Positions 38,782-50,325 of a DNA stretch of 64,000 nucleotides are shown here, piece by piece. Position 1 is the stretch's first letter, and each line of letters opens with the position of its first letter. Origin of the DNA: Bacteroidota bacterium (GTDB lineage Bacteria > Bacteroidota > Bacteroidia > Chitinophagales > JADJOU01); assembly GCA_016713645.1 (NCBI GenBank), contig JADJOU010000018.1, forward strand, positions 35,608 to 99,607, read 5' to 3'. The notes beneath the pieces are model-generated. The model had not been told where the DNA came from. It searched no databases and was given only the letters and a program-made list of their open reading frames with translations. Made by a program: the position numbers and the translations under genes.

Positions 38782-40255
38782 TTAGAACTTGTAGCAGCCG
38801 TAGTCATTCGTTTTAGAGCGTCCGTTTGTTCTTGAATGGGCAGTTTTCTTAGTCTTGAAAGGGAAAACGCGCAAAGACAAGTAAACATCTCCACTTTGCA
38901 AGGTGGATTGTTTGATTAGCCATGCATTTAATTGCTCTGAGCCAACTGTTAAAGGGCCAAACCTCATATACATGCCGAGTCCAAATAGCTGGTCTTCGAT
39001 TAGGCTCAATGGAGTTCCTACTTCAAACCATTTATATTCTACCCTAGGTGTGAGGATAATAGAATTAGATCTTTGAAATTGTCTTGCCATAAGACTGATT
39101 CTTCTTGTAAAATTGACATTGATAAAAACATTTCGCACAACATTAAAATCGGCTTGAATATGCAAACTTGTGGGACTTCCAATGCGGAAAGAATTAGATT
39201 GAAGGGTATACATAGAATCATCAAATCCCTGATAAGATATGGTTCTAGCCATAGATACTTGAGCGGTATTCCCTTTATATGCATTGTTTAGAAAATCTCT
39301 GACATCTGTAAATTGAAGTGCGTGAGCTTCTGCGTTTTTATTAAAATTGATAAATCCAATATCCAACAAGGAAACACCGAGTTTAACGCTATAAGGCTTT
39401 TGGTTATCATTGGATGGAAACAAATAAGACATGCCAAGATCGAAGGCAAATCCTAGTCCTTGAATACCCGCTTTATAGTTTTTATTTAAATCATAACCTG
39501 TTGCAAATCCCAATTCTATATCTCCACCTTGTACCCAAAGTGAATCGCGATTCTTATAGAAGGTAGTGGGGGTCTTGTTGTCTATATATACCGCTTCGTG
39601 TCCCAAAAGCAATTTGGCATTTATTCCAAGGGAAATTTTGTGTTCGCGCTCTGTTTTAAAGGCGTGAGAAAAATTTAATCCGATTTCTGAATATGCGCCG
39701 CTGACGACATTCATAGCGCCAATGGGATAGACTTGTTTGTGATTCAATTCGGAAAGGGTATCGTAATTCAAAATTTATCAGCATTGAGTGAATTGAAATT
39801 TGCCTTGAAATTGGTGAACATGCCAAATCCAATGTTTCCTATTCGCCCAGAAAAACTTGGTCCTCCAATTTCAATTTGGACTACATTGTTAAAGGCTTTT
39901 GAATATTGGCAAAATCGTAGAATAGGCTTTTACTGAATCCCGTTTGGTTCTGCGCTGCATCAACGGTGTTGCCATATTTTGTAATAGAATCGACAAATAC
40001 GGCATTGTTTTTCCCCAATGCACTTAATATGCTCTCATTAATAATGTAGCCATATTCATTGTAGACGTATGCGCCAGTTCTTAGTATCTTAATATCTAAA
40101 GAGACCGCGCTTATTGCTGATGCTGCCGGATTTAATTGAAGGGCATCAGCACTCGTAAAATTGGAGATTCTATTGCCAAGAAACTGCTGGCCATTAACAT
40201 TCAAGCTATTGGCTAACAAACATATTGCAAGGATAAATTGGGTGAATGGCTTCAT
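38782..40255 (-). CDS. DUF5723-type outer-membrane protein (two frameshifts)
   Basis: The precursor begins with a signal peptide (TQFILAICLLANSLNVNGQ), then QFLGNRISNFTSADALQLNP, and alternates aromatic beta-strand segments to the end, as expected for a beta-barrel; the layout matches DUF5723, a Bacteroidota outer-membrane family of unknown function. Two indels (near 39890-39897 and 39772-39778) split it into three frames; the middle piece reads NVVQIEIGGPSFSGRIGNIG. Corrected length is about 490 residues. Convergent with the GT4 gene, 4 bp between stops. Confidence 0.75.
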
Positions 40256-40291
40256 AATGCATCGATTTATATGTTTCTAATATTTTTTTAA

Positions 40292-40805
40292 TTATCCCTC
40301 AATGAGACTTTTTAATTCTTTCGCTTCACTTGCTTTTATTTTACCAGCTAAGAGCAGTCTCAGTTCTCGTCTTTGAGAGGCTTTGTTGTATTCTGCGATT
40401 TCTTCTGCTGTTTGAGGTACTATCGGGGGAACATGTTTGGGCTTTAGATTGCTATCCAAAGCAACAAAGGTGTAATAGGCCTCATTGCATTTGTATCGGG
40501 TTTTGTGGGAAGATTTTCTGCCCAAACTTCAATTCTGGTCTCGATGGAAGTATTGAATGCCCTGGTGACTTTGACGTGATGGTGACGACATCGCCCATTT
40601 TAATAGGATTGGCAAAAGAAACTTGGTCTACAGTAACAGTTACAACTACGGCCTCTGCGTGTCTGCCTGCGCTCACTGCAGAGCAAATATCCATCCAGTG
40701 AAGAATTTTACCTCCACGGAGGTTGTGAATAGAATTGGTGTCATTGGGCAAGACAATCTCCATCATAGAGGCAAAAGAGTCTTGGGGTGTTTTGGTGATT
40801 TCCAT
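40292..40805 (-). CDS. acyl-CoA thioesterase, hotdog fold (two frameshifts)
   Basis: The corrected protein (about 171 residues) starts MEITKTPQDSFASMMEIVLP and has the cytosolic long-chain acyl-CoA hydrolase pattern: NDTNSIHNLRGGKILHWMDI, ARAF-like RAFNTSIETRIEVWAENL and NEAYYTFVALD. Indels near 40565-40578 and 40500-40508 break it. A longer frame reaches a TTG at 40871, but a promoter with TTTG and TATATTTT lies inside that extension, so the ATG at 40803-40805 is chosen. It hydrolyses acyl-CoA to free acid and CoA; chain-length preference is not predictable. Confidence 0.85.
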
Positions 40806-40830
40806 GGGTTGTTTTGGTTGTGTTATAGGT

Positions 40831-40860
40831 AAAATATAGTATTTATTAGAACTTTGCAAA
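40831..40860 (-). promoter_or_regulatory. promoter of the thioesterase gene
   Basis: On the minus strand TTTG (40857-40860), an 18-bp spacer, then TATATTTT (40831-40838), one base off TAnnTTTG. The predicted start is about 20 bp before the ATG at 40805, which decides between two possible start codons. Confidence 0.5.
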
Positions 40861-41008
40861 TTTGAAGCCAATATTTTCTGAATGATTAGAGCTCACAGAT
40901 CGAAATGCCTTTGAAACTAAATACGGATATGGCTGCGAGGGAGTTGCGTTATTGGAGAGAAGCAGATGAGAATTGGCGTTAAAAACTCATAAAAGGGAGG
41001 AGAATCTT

Positions 41009-41767
41009 TTAAATACTATTCAAAAGGGCATCGAATTCATGTCTTCGCTCTCTTGCCAAAGCAACAGTGACATCATTATCCATGACAATGTTGTTTTCAC
41101 CTTTTAGGAATTTTTTGATAAAATTGATATTGATGAGGAATGATCGATGGGTTCTGAAGAAATTGTTTCGATTCTGCAAGATTTCTTCAAAAAATTTCAA
41201 TTTTTACTGACATACAGTTTCGATCCATCAGATAATATAATACTTGTGTAAGAGCCATCAGCTTCAAGTAGAATAATTTTATCGACTTCGACAAACAATA
41301 AACCATCTAGCATGGGCAATGCAATTTTCTTGATTTCCTCTCTATTGATGGCATCTTTTAATATGGGCAATCGTTCTTGGATATTGTAGTGGTGTTTTTT
41401 CATCGCCACTTTTTCTATGGCCTTTTGCAATGCCTCAATCTCAACAGGTTTTAATAAGTAATCGATTGCAGATACTTCAAATGCGCGAACTGCATATTCA
41501 CTATAAGCTGTGACAAAGATGATTTCGAAGTTTATTTTTTGAATGAAGTTAAACAATTCGAATCCGTTGTATTCAGGCATTTCTATGTCGAGAAAGACCA
41601 AATCTGGATGATGCTTATTGATTAAAAGAACTCCTTCTGGCACATTGGAGCCATGGCAATCACTTCTACTTGATTGCAATATTCTCTTAAAAAGAGGCCA
41701 GGGTATTTCTGGCGTTGGCTTCATCATCAATAATGATGCATCTCAATGGCGTGCTCGCTTCATTCAT
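41009..41767 (-). CDS. LytTR-family response regulator (about three frameshifts)
   Basis: The receiver domain reads CIIIDDEANARNTLA, HPDLVFLDIEMPEYNGFELF with the phosphorylatable Asp, and FVTAYSEYAVRAFEVSAIDY with LLKP, all canonical. The DNA-binding LytTR domain follows (ILLEADGSYTSIILSDGSKL, then FFRTHRSFLININFIKKFL). Indels near 41202-41207, 41650-41660 and 41689-41695 break it into pieces; the start ATG is at 41765-41767. It is the partner of the sensor kinase just upstream (41834-44716). Length about 250 residues after correction is normal for the family. Confidence 0.82.
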
Positions 41768-41833
41768 ATAAGGCAAAAGTATGGTGCGCAGGGTCAAAGT
41801 TTATGTAAATTTCATGAAACCCCATTTTTTAAT

Positions 41834-44716
41834 TCACAAATGGTCAATGGGGAAGTCGATGATGACTTTTGTCCCAATAGGTATTTCCGCATCAAATAGG
41901 TCAATAATTTGCAATTTAAATTTTTGTTGGAGTATTTATTCAATAATTCTAGGCGTTTTTCAGTGGCTTTGGTGGCGAAAGAAGATTTTGAATCAGGTTT
42001 CTATTTTGAATTTCCTCTGATCTCATCCTTCCAATTCCATTGTCTGTGATGGTGCATTTTAGCCAATCCTTATACTCAAAATGTATCTGTAAGGACTTTG
42101 GTCCTTTTATGCAACAAACCGTGTTTAATTGCGTTTTCTATAAACAGTTGAATAATTAATGGAGGTATTTGAATGGAATGCTGGTTCTAAATTGGAATCG
42201 ATCATAATTTGAAATTCAAAGTCCTCTCCAAATCTCAATTTTCTAACTCAAGATAGTGTTCTAGCAATTCGATTTCCTGTTGCAGATCTATTTTGTCTCG
42301 CCCGGATGCATCTAGAACTTTGCGCATGAGGTGGCTGAATTTGCTGAGATAGAAATTGGAATTTTTATGTCGTTCTTGATGATAAATTCTTGAATTGAAT
42401 TTAAGGCGTTATAGATAAAGTGTGGATTCATCTGCTCTTTAAGGGCTGTCAATTGAGATTCTTGAAGGATATTATCACTTATGGCTCTTTGTTTTAAGAA
42501 GCGAATTCGTATAACAAATGAAAGAGCAAATATGGATATGACGCAAATAGAAATAATTAAATAGAACCACCATTCATTATACAAAAACTTGTCAACATGA
42601 ATGGATATTTCAACTAGATTTCCCTCAATTTCATTTTCGTTGATTGCTTTAGCTTGAAATAAAAAGTTTCCAGGTGGAATGGAAGAGTAAACGATTTCAC
42701 TTTGACTTGCTTCAATGTTTATCCAATTAGAATCAAGCCCCAATAATCGGTATTTGTATTGATAATTCCCCTTGCTTCTAAGAGAGGTAGAGATTAATCT
42801 AATTGCCAAATTGCTATTGTCACTAGGAAGTTTGATAACCTTTGCGGAAGTTATTTTTTATTTTGGTAGTGAATATAATCTATAAAAGTATTGGGAGAAA
42901 CAGGATTATCCCTAGAAATATTTCGAGGAAATTCGACTAGTCCTTTATAAGTGGCTAAATAGATTTTATTTTCATCACATTGAATAGAACTGATGTTCTT
43001 TCCGCTGATTCCATAGGATTTAGAAATATTGACAAGTGTGTTGGATAACATATTGAACCGATAAAGAGATAGATTGGTGCATATCCACAAATACTCTCCA
43101 TCATAGTTCAATAACTTTATGTCGTTTTCTTTCAATCCCAAAAAGTGATTGAATTTAACTAATTTTTTATTTGCGGTATATTCCAGAATTCCATGACTGA
43201 GTGTACCAATGAATAATCGATTGCTGTCAGATGACATAGTTGTTGCAAAAATGGATTCTCCATTATATAGGATTTCCTTGACTTGGCCATTGCTATATGA
43301 AAAAGTCCCACCATTGAGACTTAGAATCACTTCTCCTTTGTGCCATTGCAACCCTCGTCCACCGAATGGAATTATTATCCTAGAATTATTTCGCAACCCT
43401 TTTTCAACTGCCGTTTTAGCGATGATTTGTATATTCTCAGGGTAAGTAAAATAAAACTATCCTTGTATTCAATTAGGTCGCGAATATTGTAAAACAGATA
43501 ATGGGTCTCTTTTTTTTGTGTGGGGTCCAGCCAAGTCAATGGCCATGGGAGACATATAAATTGGGGTAGTGGGTGAAAATTTTTTTTCGTACTAATTGTC
43601 TTGATTGGAGTGAAACGCAATTTTGTAATCTGTTTGCTGGCTTGATCTAGCTGAAATAAATTCCCAGAATGAGTTCCTAGAATCACGCGATTCTTATCGT
43701 AAATCGAAAGGGCAGTTAAATTGTCTTCAGTCAATTGGGAGTTTTGAAAATCATAGCGAATAATATCTAAGGAAGGAATTACAAAAATGCCATCTTGGAG
43801 GGAAGTAAACCAATACAAATCCTCTCGATCTCTATAGACATAACTGATGTTTTTCCTGGAAATAGCGGTTTAGGAAGAATATTCAAGTTGCTATCTAATA
43901 TGTAAACTCCATTCGAAGAGCAGATCCACTCTGTATGAATTGATTTGTTGAGAAATTCATAGATTCTCACTTGTTTCTTGTCAAAATGCAATGATTTTAA
44001 ATAGCGAAGTTTGTTTTGACTCACCTTGAGTATCTCGTATTTGTCTTGCGTATTGGAGTAGTTGAACAGATAAAGGAGTCTGAGCGAGTGAAAAAATACC
44101 CTGATTCTAGATTAATATGATCCATGATTTTAATCATCAATCGTTTGTTATTTGTGAGGTCGATTTTGTATAAGCGATCAGGCTTAATAAAATAGTAAAT
44201 GGAGTGGTTGTGATAATATAGAAACGTAATTAGCGGCCTTTCTGTGGGGTTCTCAGTTGCTTGGGTTTCATTTACAATCTTGCCATTTTGTAGCACATTT
44301 TTAAAGAATTTCCATCAAAAATCCAAGCACTTTTATTCTTATCTACGATAAAATTATTATGGCTGGTATTCTTTATTGATGAGCTATAAAGCAAGTGGAG
44401 TGAATCGTCACGGACGATGAAATTTTGTCCCGTAAAATTCCGACACCAAATATGGTCTTGATCATCGATTTGGATAGAAGAAATGCTCCTGCCATTTTGC
44501 TTTTCATTTTTATATACTTTGAATTTAAATCCATCATAACGAAAACAAACCCATATCGCAGCCAATCCATATAAACCTTTTTTTATCTTGAATAACCTGA
44601 TAGACCTCATTGACAGGGAGACCATTTTCATCGTTGATTGAATAAAAATTAGGATGTTGTGCAGAAGAATCTAATGCAGCAAAGACCAATAAAATTATAA
44701 TCAACTTGTGAAACAT
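41834..44716 (-). pseudogene. Reg_prop/His_kinase sensor, heavily frame-broken
   Basis: At least eight frame changes split this gene, but pieces in order make one protein of about 950 residues: signal peptide (KLIIILLVFAALDSSAQ), beta-propeller repeats of the Reg_prop type (QDKKRFIWIGCDMGL, DREDLYWFTSLQDGIFV, NGEYLWICTNLSLYRF-like), a Y_Y_Y domain (YQYKYRLLGLDSNWINIEAS), one membrane helix (WFYLIISICVISIFALSFVI), the phosphoacceptor region LKEQMNPHFIYNALNSIQEF with its His, and the ATPase N-box IIQLFIENAIKHGLLHK near 42110-42170. It is the sensor for the adjacent LytTR regulator. Broken state may be consensus error, but damage here is the densest in the window. Confidence 0.72.
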
Positions 44717-44718
44717 AT

Positions 44719-44726
44719 CAAATTTA
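44719..44726 (-). promoter_or_regulatory. minus-7 box TAAATTTG abutting the kinase start
   Basis: Minus-strand TAAATTTG is 2 bp from the ATG at 44714-44716, implying a leaderless transcript for the sensor kinase. Confidence 0.4.
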
Positions 44727-44743
44727 TGTAAATGTAAAGAATG

Positions 44744-44780
44744 AAAGCCACAACAATTTTAAAAAATTGTTTGTGGCTTT
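44744..44780 (-). terminator. hairpin between the beta-helix gene and the sensor kinase
   Basis: AAAGCCACAACAATT (from 44744) is complementary to AATTGTTTGTGGCTTT (to 44780) with one bulged base, giving a long A/T-closed stem. On the minus strand it follows the beta-helix gene by about 20 bp, consistent with termination before the kinase promoter, although the trailing T-run is short. Confidence 0.5.
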
Positions 44781-44801
44781 GATGAATTGGTAGCTTACCT
44801 T

Positions 44802-47116
44802 TTATAAATTGCAATTTGTTGTTTCTTGCTCTGTTTGAATTTCTATGATATAAATCCCTTTTGAAAGGGTTTGCGTATTCATTGTATTATTTATTATTTG
44901 AGGCTTTGTCAAAAGTGCACCATTCATTTTATAAAGATTTACGTCAAGAATTTTATCTTCTGTTTGCAGATAGATTATTTCTGAACATGGGTTAGAAAGA
45001 GGCTAAGCGTATTTGAAGTTTGTGATTGAATTCCACTGGTGGATGCCAATTTAAACGTAGCTCTAATTGTATGAGCAGCATTCATATTGCTAAAGTATAT
45101 GTCAATGCAGGTGTTACTGGGATACCATCGATGATTAAACTATCCATCTGAAATCCTGTATTCCGGTGTAATTGTAAAAGTCTGTGAAGCGTTTGAATCC
45201 GACTATAATCGAACCGCTAGGAGATATCGTTCCATTGGTAGGCCGATGCATTGATAGTGTATTGCAGACCATAACTGTATATATTGGACTTGGTATAGCA
45301 ATTCAGTCCTGGAAACGATTTCATCGCTCCTACCCAATATTCTCCTTTAATGTTGTTGAAATTGAATGTATATAGATTGACTCCTTGTATTTGAAGCGTA
45401 TCATTTCTATACCATCCAAATCCATCATAAGGGCCACCAAAAACAACTAAAGTATTTAGTAAAGGTGCTTGAACAGATATCGAAGGGGGGTAAGAAAGTA
45501 TATACGGTTAAAACACAAGTCAAGATGGAATCGCAACCTAAAAAACTTGAAAGGGTATCCTTATATGAACCACTTGCTTTGAGGTATGTTCCATTGAATA
45601 GGAAACTATCATTCATGCATATTTTTTTGGTTATAGATCCTTGTATATTTGCAATATTAAGAGTCAGTGTTATAATTGAATCGCAATTGGAAGCATTTAT
45701 TAGTGTGTCCAAGTAAGTACCATTCGTTTTGATGTAAATTCCATTGAAAAGAAGACTATCTCCACTGCAAATAGACTTGGAAATGTTTGCGAAAGATGGT
45801 AGTTGAGAACCCGCATATTCTAATGCTCCAATATCAATGGTTCCTGACATAACGCGTGTTTTGTTGGCAGCGTCTTTAGCAACAGCGTTAAGGATAAAGG
45901 TGTTAGTTCCCGATTTGTCTTGAACGTTCAAATTTCCATGATTGATAGCATATTCGCATTGGCCAATTCGTAATTATTGTTTGATGCATCTACAAAATTA
46001 ACATTGCCAATTCTATTATTGCTTGTACCATAGAGTATTTGAAATGAATCTTCTTAGAGAATATATTATGGTCTATGTAAGGATTAGTCAAGAAATTTTT
46101 AGCACCAGCTCGTTTAAAGATTGGGTTCATCCCAATCGAATTATTGGTGATGATATTGTTGGAAATCATCAAATTGCTCACATTTGCAGTTGTTCCTTCA
46201 ACGCAGATAATTCCACCTCCAACAACGGAATTGTCATGAAAGTATTGAAATTGACTTTGTAATCAAAAGGGAACTCGCATTGGCATTGTTCTGACAAAGC
46301 AAAGCCAATATGCCTGTGCTATTCGAAGTTGAACGATTTCTATAGACTAGGTTAGAAGTGAAATTCAAGTAGAAACTTGCCAAAGTAGCAGTTCCGATAT
46401 AACTATTCAGAATGGCAGCTTCATCGCTGATATTGTGGTAGAAATTATTGCTCGTTAAATTTAGATATCGTACCCACGTTAGTATATACAAACTGTAATT
46501 TAGTGCTGCTCCTTTTGTTGCAGTATTGTATCTAAAGTCGCAATTAGATATATAAACTTGATGATATGCTGTCCCTGTGGAAGATCTAACAAATTCTAAT
46601 CCTGCGCCAAGCCCATCAGATCCATTGCTGTTATTGTTGGCATTGCCATCTTGAATGATGAGACCGTCAATTGTCACAGTATAAGCTGTTGCCCCACTCA
46701 TTGATATGTCAATGACAGAGTAGGCATTGTCAGCGCGATTGGCATCCCCTTTTCTAGAGAAAGAGGTAAATGCAGGATCATCTCTATTGATGTCTCCATC
46801 AAAATTGTTTTATACAATTTAGCATTTCTGCTTGGGGCAGTTGGATTTCCAGTTGTAGGAAACCCGCGGACTGTTAAAGATTTATTGTAATGGCGAAGGA
46901 TGCAGAACGAGGAGAAGCCGCAGGTAGGTAAAGGTATCTCCTGAAACCCATACGGTAGATCCAGGTTGCGTTTGTTAAAGCTGTTTTTAAATCCGTATAG
47001 GCATTTGTCCAGCTAGTTCCATTGTTGAGACCCGTTGCATAGCGCTTCACATATACAGTCTGAGCTTGAATAGACATAAGTGCTGTAGCAAAAAGAAATA
47101 GTAATTTTGTTTTCAT
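44802..47116 (-). pseudogene. T9SS-exported beta-helix surface protein, heavily frame-broken
   Basis: Pieces in order suggest one precursor of about 760 residues: signal peptide (KLLFLFATALMSIQAQ) and VKRYATGLNNGTSWTNAYTD, typical of right-handed beta-helix proteins; Asn/Ser-rich beta-helix rungs (YTVTIDGLIIQDGNANNNSN, ISNCDFRYNTATKG); two short repeats of the type ICSGDSLLFNGIY...GTYLDTL...CDSIITL; and a C-terminal T9SS sorting domain (EDKILDVNLYKMNGALL, LSKGIYIIEIQ) ending at the stop 44802-44804. Six or more frame changes occur. It is probably a surface adhesin or glycan-binding protein if intact in the real genome. Confidence 0.65.
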
Positions 47117-47392
47117 TATATGATTTTATAGTGCAAACCTACCCCGAATGGTATCGGCTAAAAATGGGCAATTCATCAAATGTAGTTTCAATACATAAAT
47201 GGTTGTTTTTGTTTTTTAAGGTGTATTTCTTTGAAATTACATGAAAAACTAAGATCCAAGATCCTTATTCAACCGCAGAATGTTATTAATAAGACATCTC
47301 GTTCAGAGATTGCGAAACAAAAACGAAGGAAAAAGGTTTAAATTTTTATTTTCGCACTTCAAAGAAAAATTATCTAACGATAAAGATTCCGA

Positions 47393-47466
47393 GGCTCCGT
47401 AGTTCAATTGAATAGAATATCAGATTTCGGCTCTGAGGGTTGGGGGTTTGAATCCCTCCGGGGTCA
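47393..47466 (+). tRNA. tRNA-Arg(UCG)
   Basis: A 74-nt cloverleaf: acceptor GGCTCCG pairs with CGGGGTC (two G-T wobbles), D stem GTTC/GAAT, anticodon stem TCAGA/TCTGA with loop TTTCGGC (anticodon TCG), T stem GGGGG/CCCTC, discriminator A; CCA is not encoded. Position 19 in the D loop is A instead of G and position 56 in the T loop is T instead of C, so the tertiary G19-C56 pair is replaced by A19-U56. A terminator follows at once. Confidence 0.9.
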
Positions 47467-47470
47467 CTTT

Positions 47471-47503
47471 AAAAGCGCATTCATATAAGGATGCGCTTTT
47501 TTT
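47471..47503 (+). terminator. terminator after tRNA-Arg(UCG)
   Basis: AAAAGCGCAT (47471-47480) and ATGCGCTTTT (47491-47500) form a 10-bp stem with a 10-nt loop, followed by a T-run to 47503. Confidence 0.85.
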
Positions 47504-47537
47504 ATGCGGTTTATCGTCAAATTCCCGCAGTTTTCAT

Positions 47538-47545
47538 TACTTTCG
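47538..47545 (+). promoter_or_regulatory. minus-7 box TACTTTCG of asd
   Basis: TACTTTCG is the same variant seen before polA; it lies 19 bp upstream of the asd ATG (47565). Confidence 0.45.
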
Positions 47546-47564
47546 CGTCAATTATTTTTTAGAT

Positions 47565-48580
47565 ATGAAACTAGCACTCGTCGGCGCAACAGGACTTGTA
47601 GGAACAAAAATGCTGCAAGTATTGGAAGAGCAAGAAATTTTCCTGTAACTGAACTTTTACCTGTAGCTTCAGAGCGCAGCGTAGGAAAGACAATTACTTG
47701 GAAGAATAAGTCATGGAATATTCTCTCCATGGAAGATGCCATTCAACAAAAACCGCAAATTGCTTTATTCTCTGCTGGTGGAGATATTTCATTGGAAAAG
47801 GCGCCGCTCTTTGCAGCTGTTGGAACGACAGTTATAGACAATTCATCCGCCTGGAGAATGAGCCCATTGCATAAGCTCGTTGTACCTGAGATTAATGCCG
47901 ATGTATTGACAAAAGAAGATAAAATCATCGCCAATCCAAATTGCTCTACGATACAAATGGTGCAGGTTTTACAGCCATTGCATGAATTGTATAAAATAAA
48001 AAGAGTGGTGGTTTCGACCTATCAATCGGTTACGGGGACAGGTGCAAATGCCGTTGCACAGATGAATAACGAGCGCCAGAATATACAAGGCGAGATGGCC
48101 TATAAATATCAAATCGATCAAAATCTCATACCACAAATCGATGTATTTATGGATAATGGCTATACCAAGGAAGAGATGAAAATGGTTTTTGAAACATGTA
48201 AAATCATGCGCGATGAATCTATTAAAGTGACTGCCACCGCAGTGCGTGTGCCAGTAGTCGGCGGACATTCAGAGAGTGTGAATATTGAGTTTGAACAAGA
48301 AGTGGATTTAAATAAGGTGGTAGAAGCCTTGAAGGCAACTAAGGGAATAGTCGTGCAAGATGATATTGCGCATCAGATATATCCCATGCCGATTTTAGCT
48401 CATGATAAGGATGATACATTTGTAGGAAGAATTAGAAGAGATTTTACACAGCCGAATACCATCAATTTATGGATTGTCTCGGATAATTTGCGCAAAGGCG
48501 CAGCAACCAATGCTGTTCAAATTGCGGAGTATTTAATGGCCAATGGCGTAATTGCTTCAGGATATCCTCCCCAGTCATAA
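47565..48580 (+). CDS. asd: aspartate-semialdehyde dehydrogenase (one frameshift)
   Basis: Asd reduces aspartyl phosphate to the semialdehyde for lysine, threonine and methionine synthesis. Start ATG 47565 gives KLALVGATGLVGTKMLQVLE, the NADP-binding loop. A missing T in the run at 47638-47641 shifts the frame; thereafter VTELLPVASERSVGK, the catalytic cysteine in IIANPNCSTIQMVQ and the active-site His in VPVVGGHSESVNI are intact. Length after correction is about 339 residues, normal. Its stop overlaps the region where the ABC exporter frame begins. Confidence 0.94.
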
Positions 48581-48585
48581 AATAC

Positions 48586-50221
48586 TTGCGACCCTATCGA
48601 GTCAGAGTCTTGCTCAATATTGTATTTAGCATTATCACGGTTTTGTTTTCATTGGTGAGCTTGATTATGATTTGTCCCTTTTTTGCAATTGATATTTGAC
48701 AAAATGCCCTTGGTGACAAAAGCTCCTGTATTTGCTTTATCCACCACATACCTCAATGAATATTTTTATTACGCACTTTCGCAACAAATCATCGAGCATG
48801 GAAAGAGTGCTGCTTTGGTTTTATTTTGTTTTGAAGTTGCCTTCGTGTTTTTTGCAAAAAACTTTTTTAGATATGCTGCGGCGTATTTCCTCGCTCCCGT
48901 TAAGAATGGCGTAGTGCGCGATATAAGACAGACGATGTTTGATAAATTGATGGGCATGCCTTTGGGATTTTCGCATCAGCACAGCAAAGGAGAAATCATC
49001 ACTAAGATGACATCGGACCTCAAAGAAATTGAAACGGGATTGATGAGCGCAATTATTGATGAGAGTATCACTGGTTTTAAAGTGATTTTGGGTTTCAATG
49101 CACAAGAATATCAAAAAGAAAAATTTAGAAAGGACAATCAATCTTATTTCAATACGTTTAATCGCGTCAATAGAAGAAGAGATTTATCCTCCCCGTTGAC
49201 GGAGTTTTTAGCGATCATCATTGTATGTTTTGTGATGTGGTTTGGCGCATCGCTGGTTTTAGGTTTGTTTGATTTTGAATCCAATCTATTGAATGCAGAG
49301 CGCTTCATCGCCTATATGATTGTGTTCTCCCAACTCATCTCTCCTGCGAAAAGTTTTTCAAATGCCTTCTATGATATTCAAAAAGGCTTGGCGAGTTATG
49401 AGCGCGTGAGTCAATTTTTGCAAATTCCCAATCCAATACAAGAACATGCAAATGCTAAGGAGATACACGGTTTTAAAGAGTCCATTGTATTTAAGCATGT
49501 AGAATTCGGCTATACAAAAGAGCGGAAAGTATTAAAGAATATTTCACTGGAGATCAAGCGAGGAAAAGTGGTAGCGTTGGTGGGCAGTTCTGGAGCGGGA
49601 AAGAGCACTTTGGTGGATTTGCTCCCGAGATTTTATGATATCGATCGCGGGGAAATTTTGATTGATGGAATTAATATCAAGGAAATTAAAATAGATAATT
49701 TGCGCAAGCTCATGGGTATCGTAAGTCAGGAGGCGATCTTATTCAATGATACGGTCAAAAGCAATATTGGCTTTGGCTCAGAGGCAGTTCAAGTGGAGCA
49801 AGTGAAAGAAGCTGCGAAGACGGCATTTGCGGATGGCTATATTTCAAAATTGCCGAATCAATATGAAGAGGTGGTCGGCGAGCGCGGCGGGAAATTGAGT
49901 GGAGGGGAGCGACAGCGAATGACGATAGCCAGGGCGGTTTATAAGAATCCACCTATACTTATATTGGATGAGGCGACAGCGGCATTGGATGCTGAGAATG
50001 AGAAGTGGGTGCAAGAGGCGATACAAAAAATCATGGTAGACCGCACCTGTATTATTATAGCACATCGACTCACTACGATTCAACATGCAGATGAAATCAT
50101 TTTGATGCATGAAGGTGAGATCATCGATCGCGGCAACCACGAGGAATTGATGAAGTCAAGTGAGCGGTATAAGCCGGATGGTGGAATTGCAGCAGTTTTG
50201 ATTCGTGAAGACTTATTTTAA
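48586..50221 (+). CDS. ABC exporter (MsbA-like), frameshift and missing internal segment
   Basis: This half-transporter fuses a membrane domain to an ATPase. The true N-terminus (LRPYRVRVLLNIVFSIITVL) is out of frame because of an indel in the T6 run at 48679-48684; the TTG at 48586 is the only conventional start. The ATPase is complete: Walker A VGSSGAGKSTLVDL, signature LSGGERQRMTIARA, Walker B PILILDEATAALD, H-loop IIAHRLTTIQHAD. In the membrane part, IETGLMSAI is followed directly by DESITGFKVILGFNAQEY. About 70 residues (two helices plus linker) present in relatives as I recall them are missing in frame. Substrate: lipid or drug, not predictable. Confidence 0.86.
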
Positions 50222-50325
50222 TCAGGATTTGCTTATAAGCGAATTGATTTTTAATTTTTAACAATCAGTCTGATTACTGAAATAAAACCAATATAAAGGA
50301 TATAATTCCTTACTAAAAATCAATC

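Noticed and set aside
40902..40979. A 25-codon plus-strand frame starting MPLKLNTDMAARELRYW between the thioesterase and the response regulator
   Set aside because: No family signal and no upstream promoter; probably a chance frame or a fragment.
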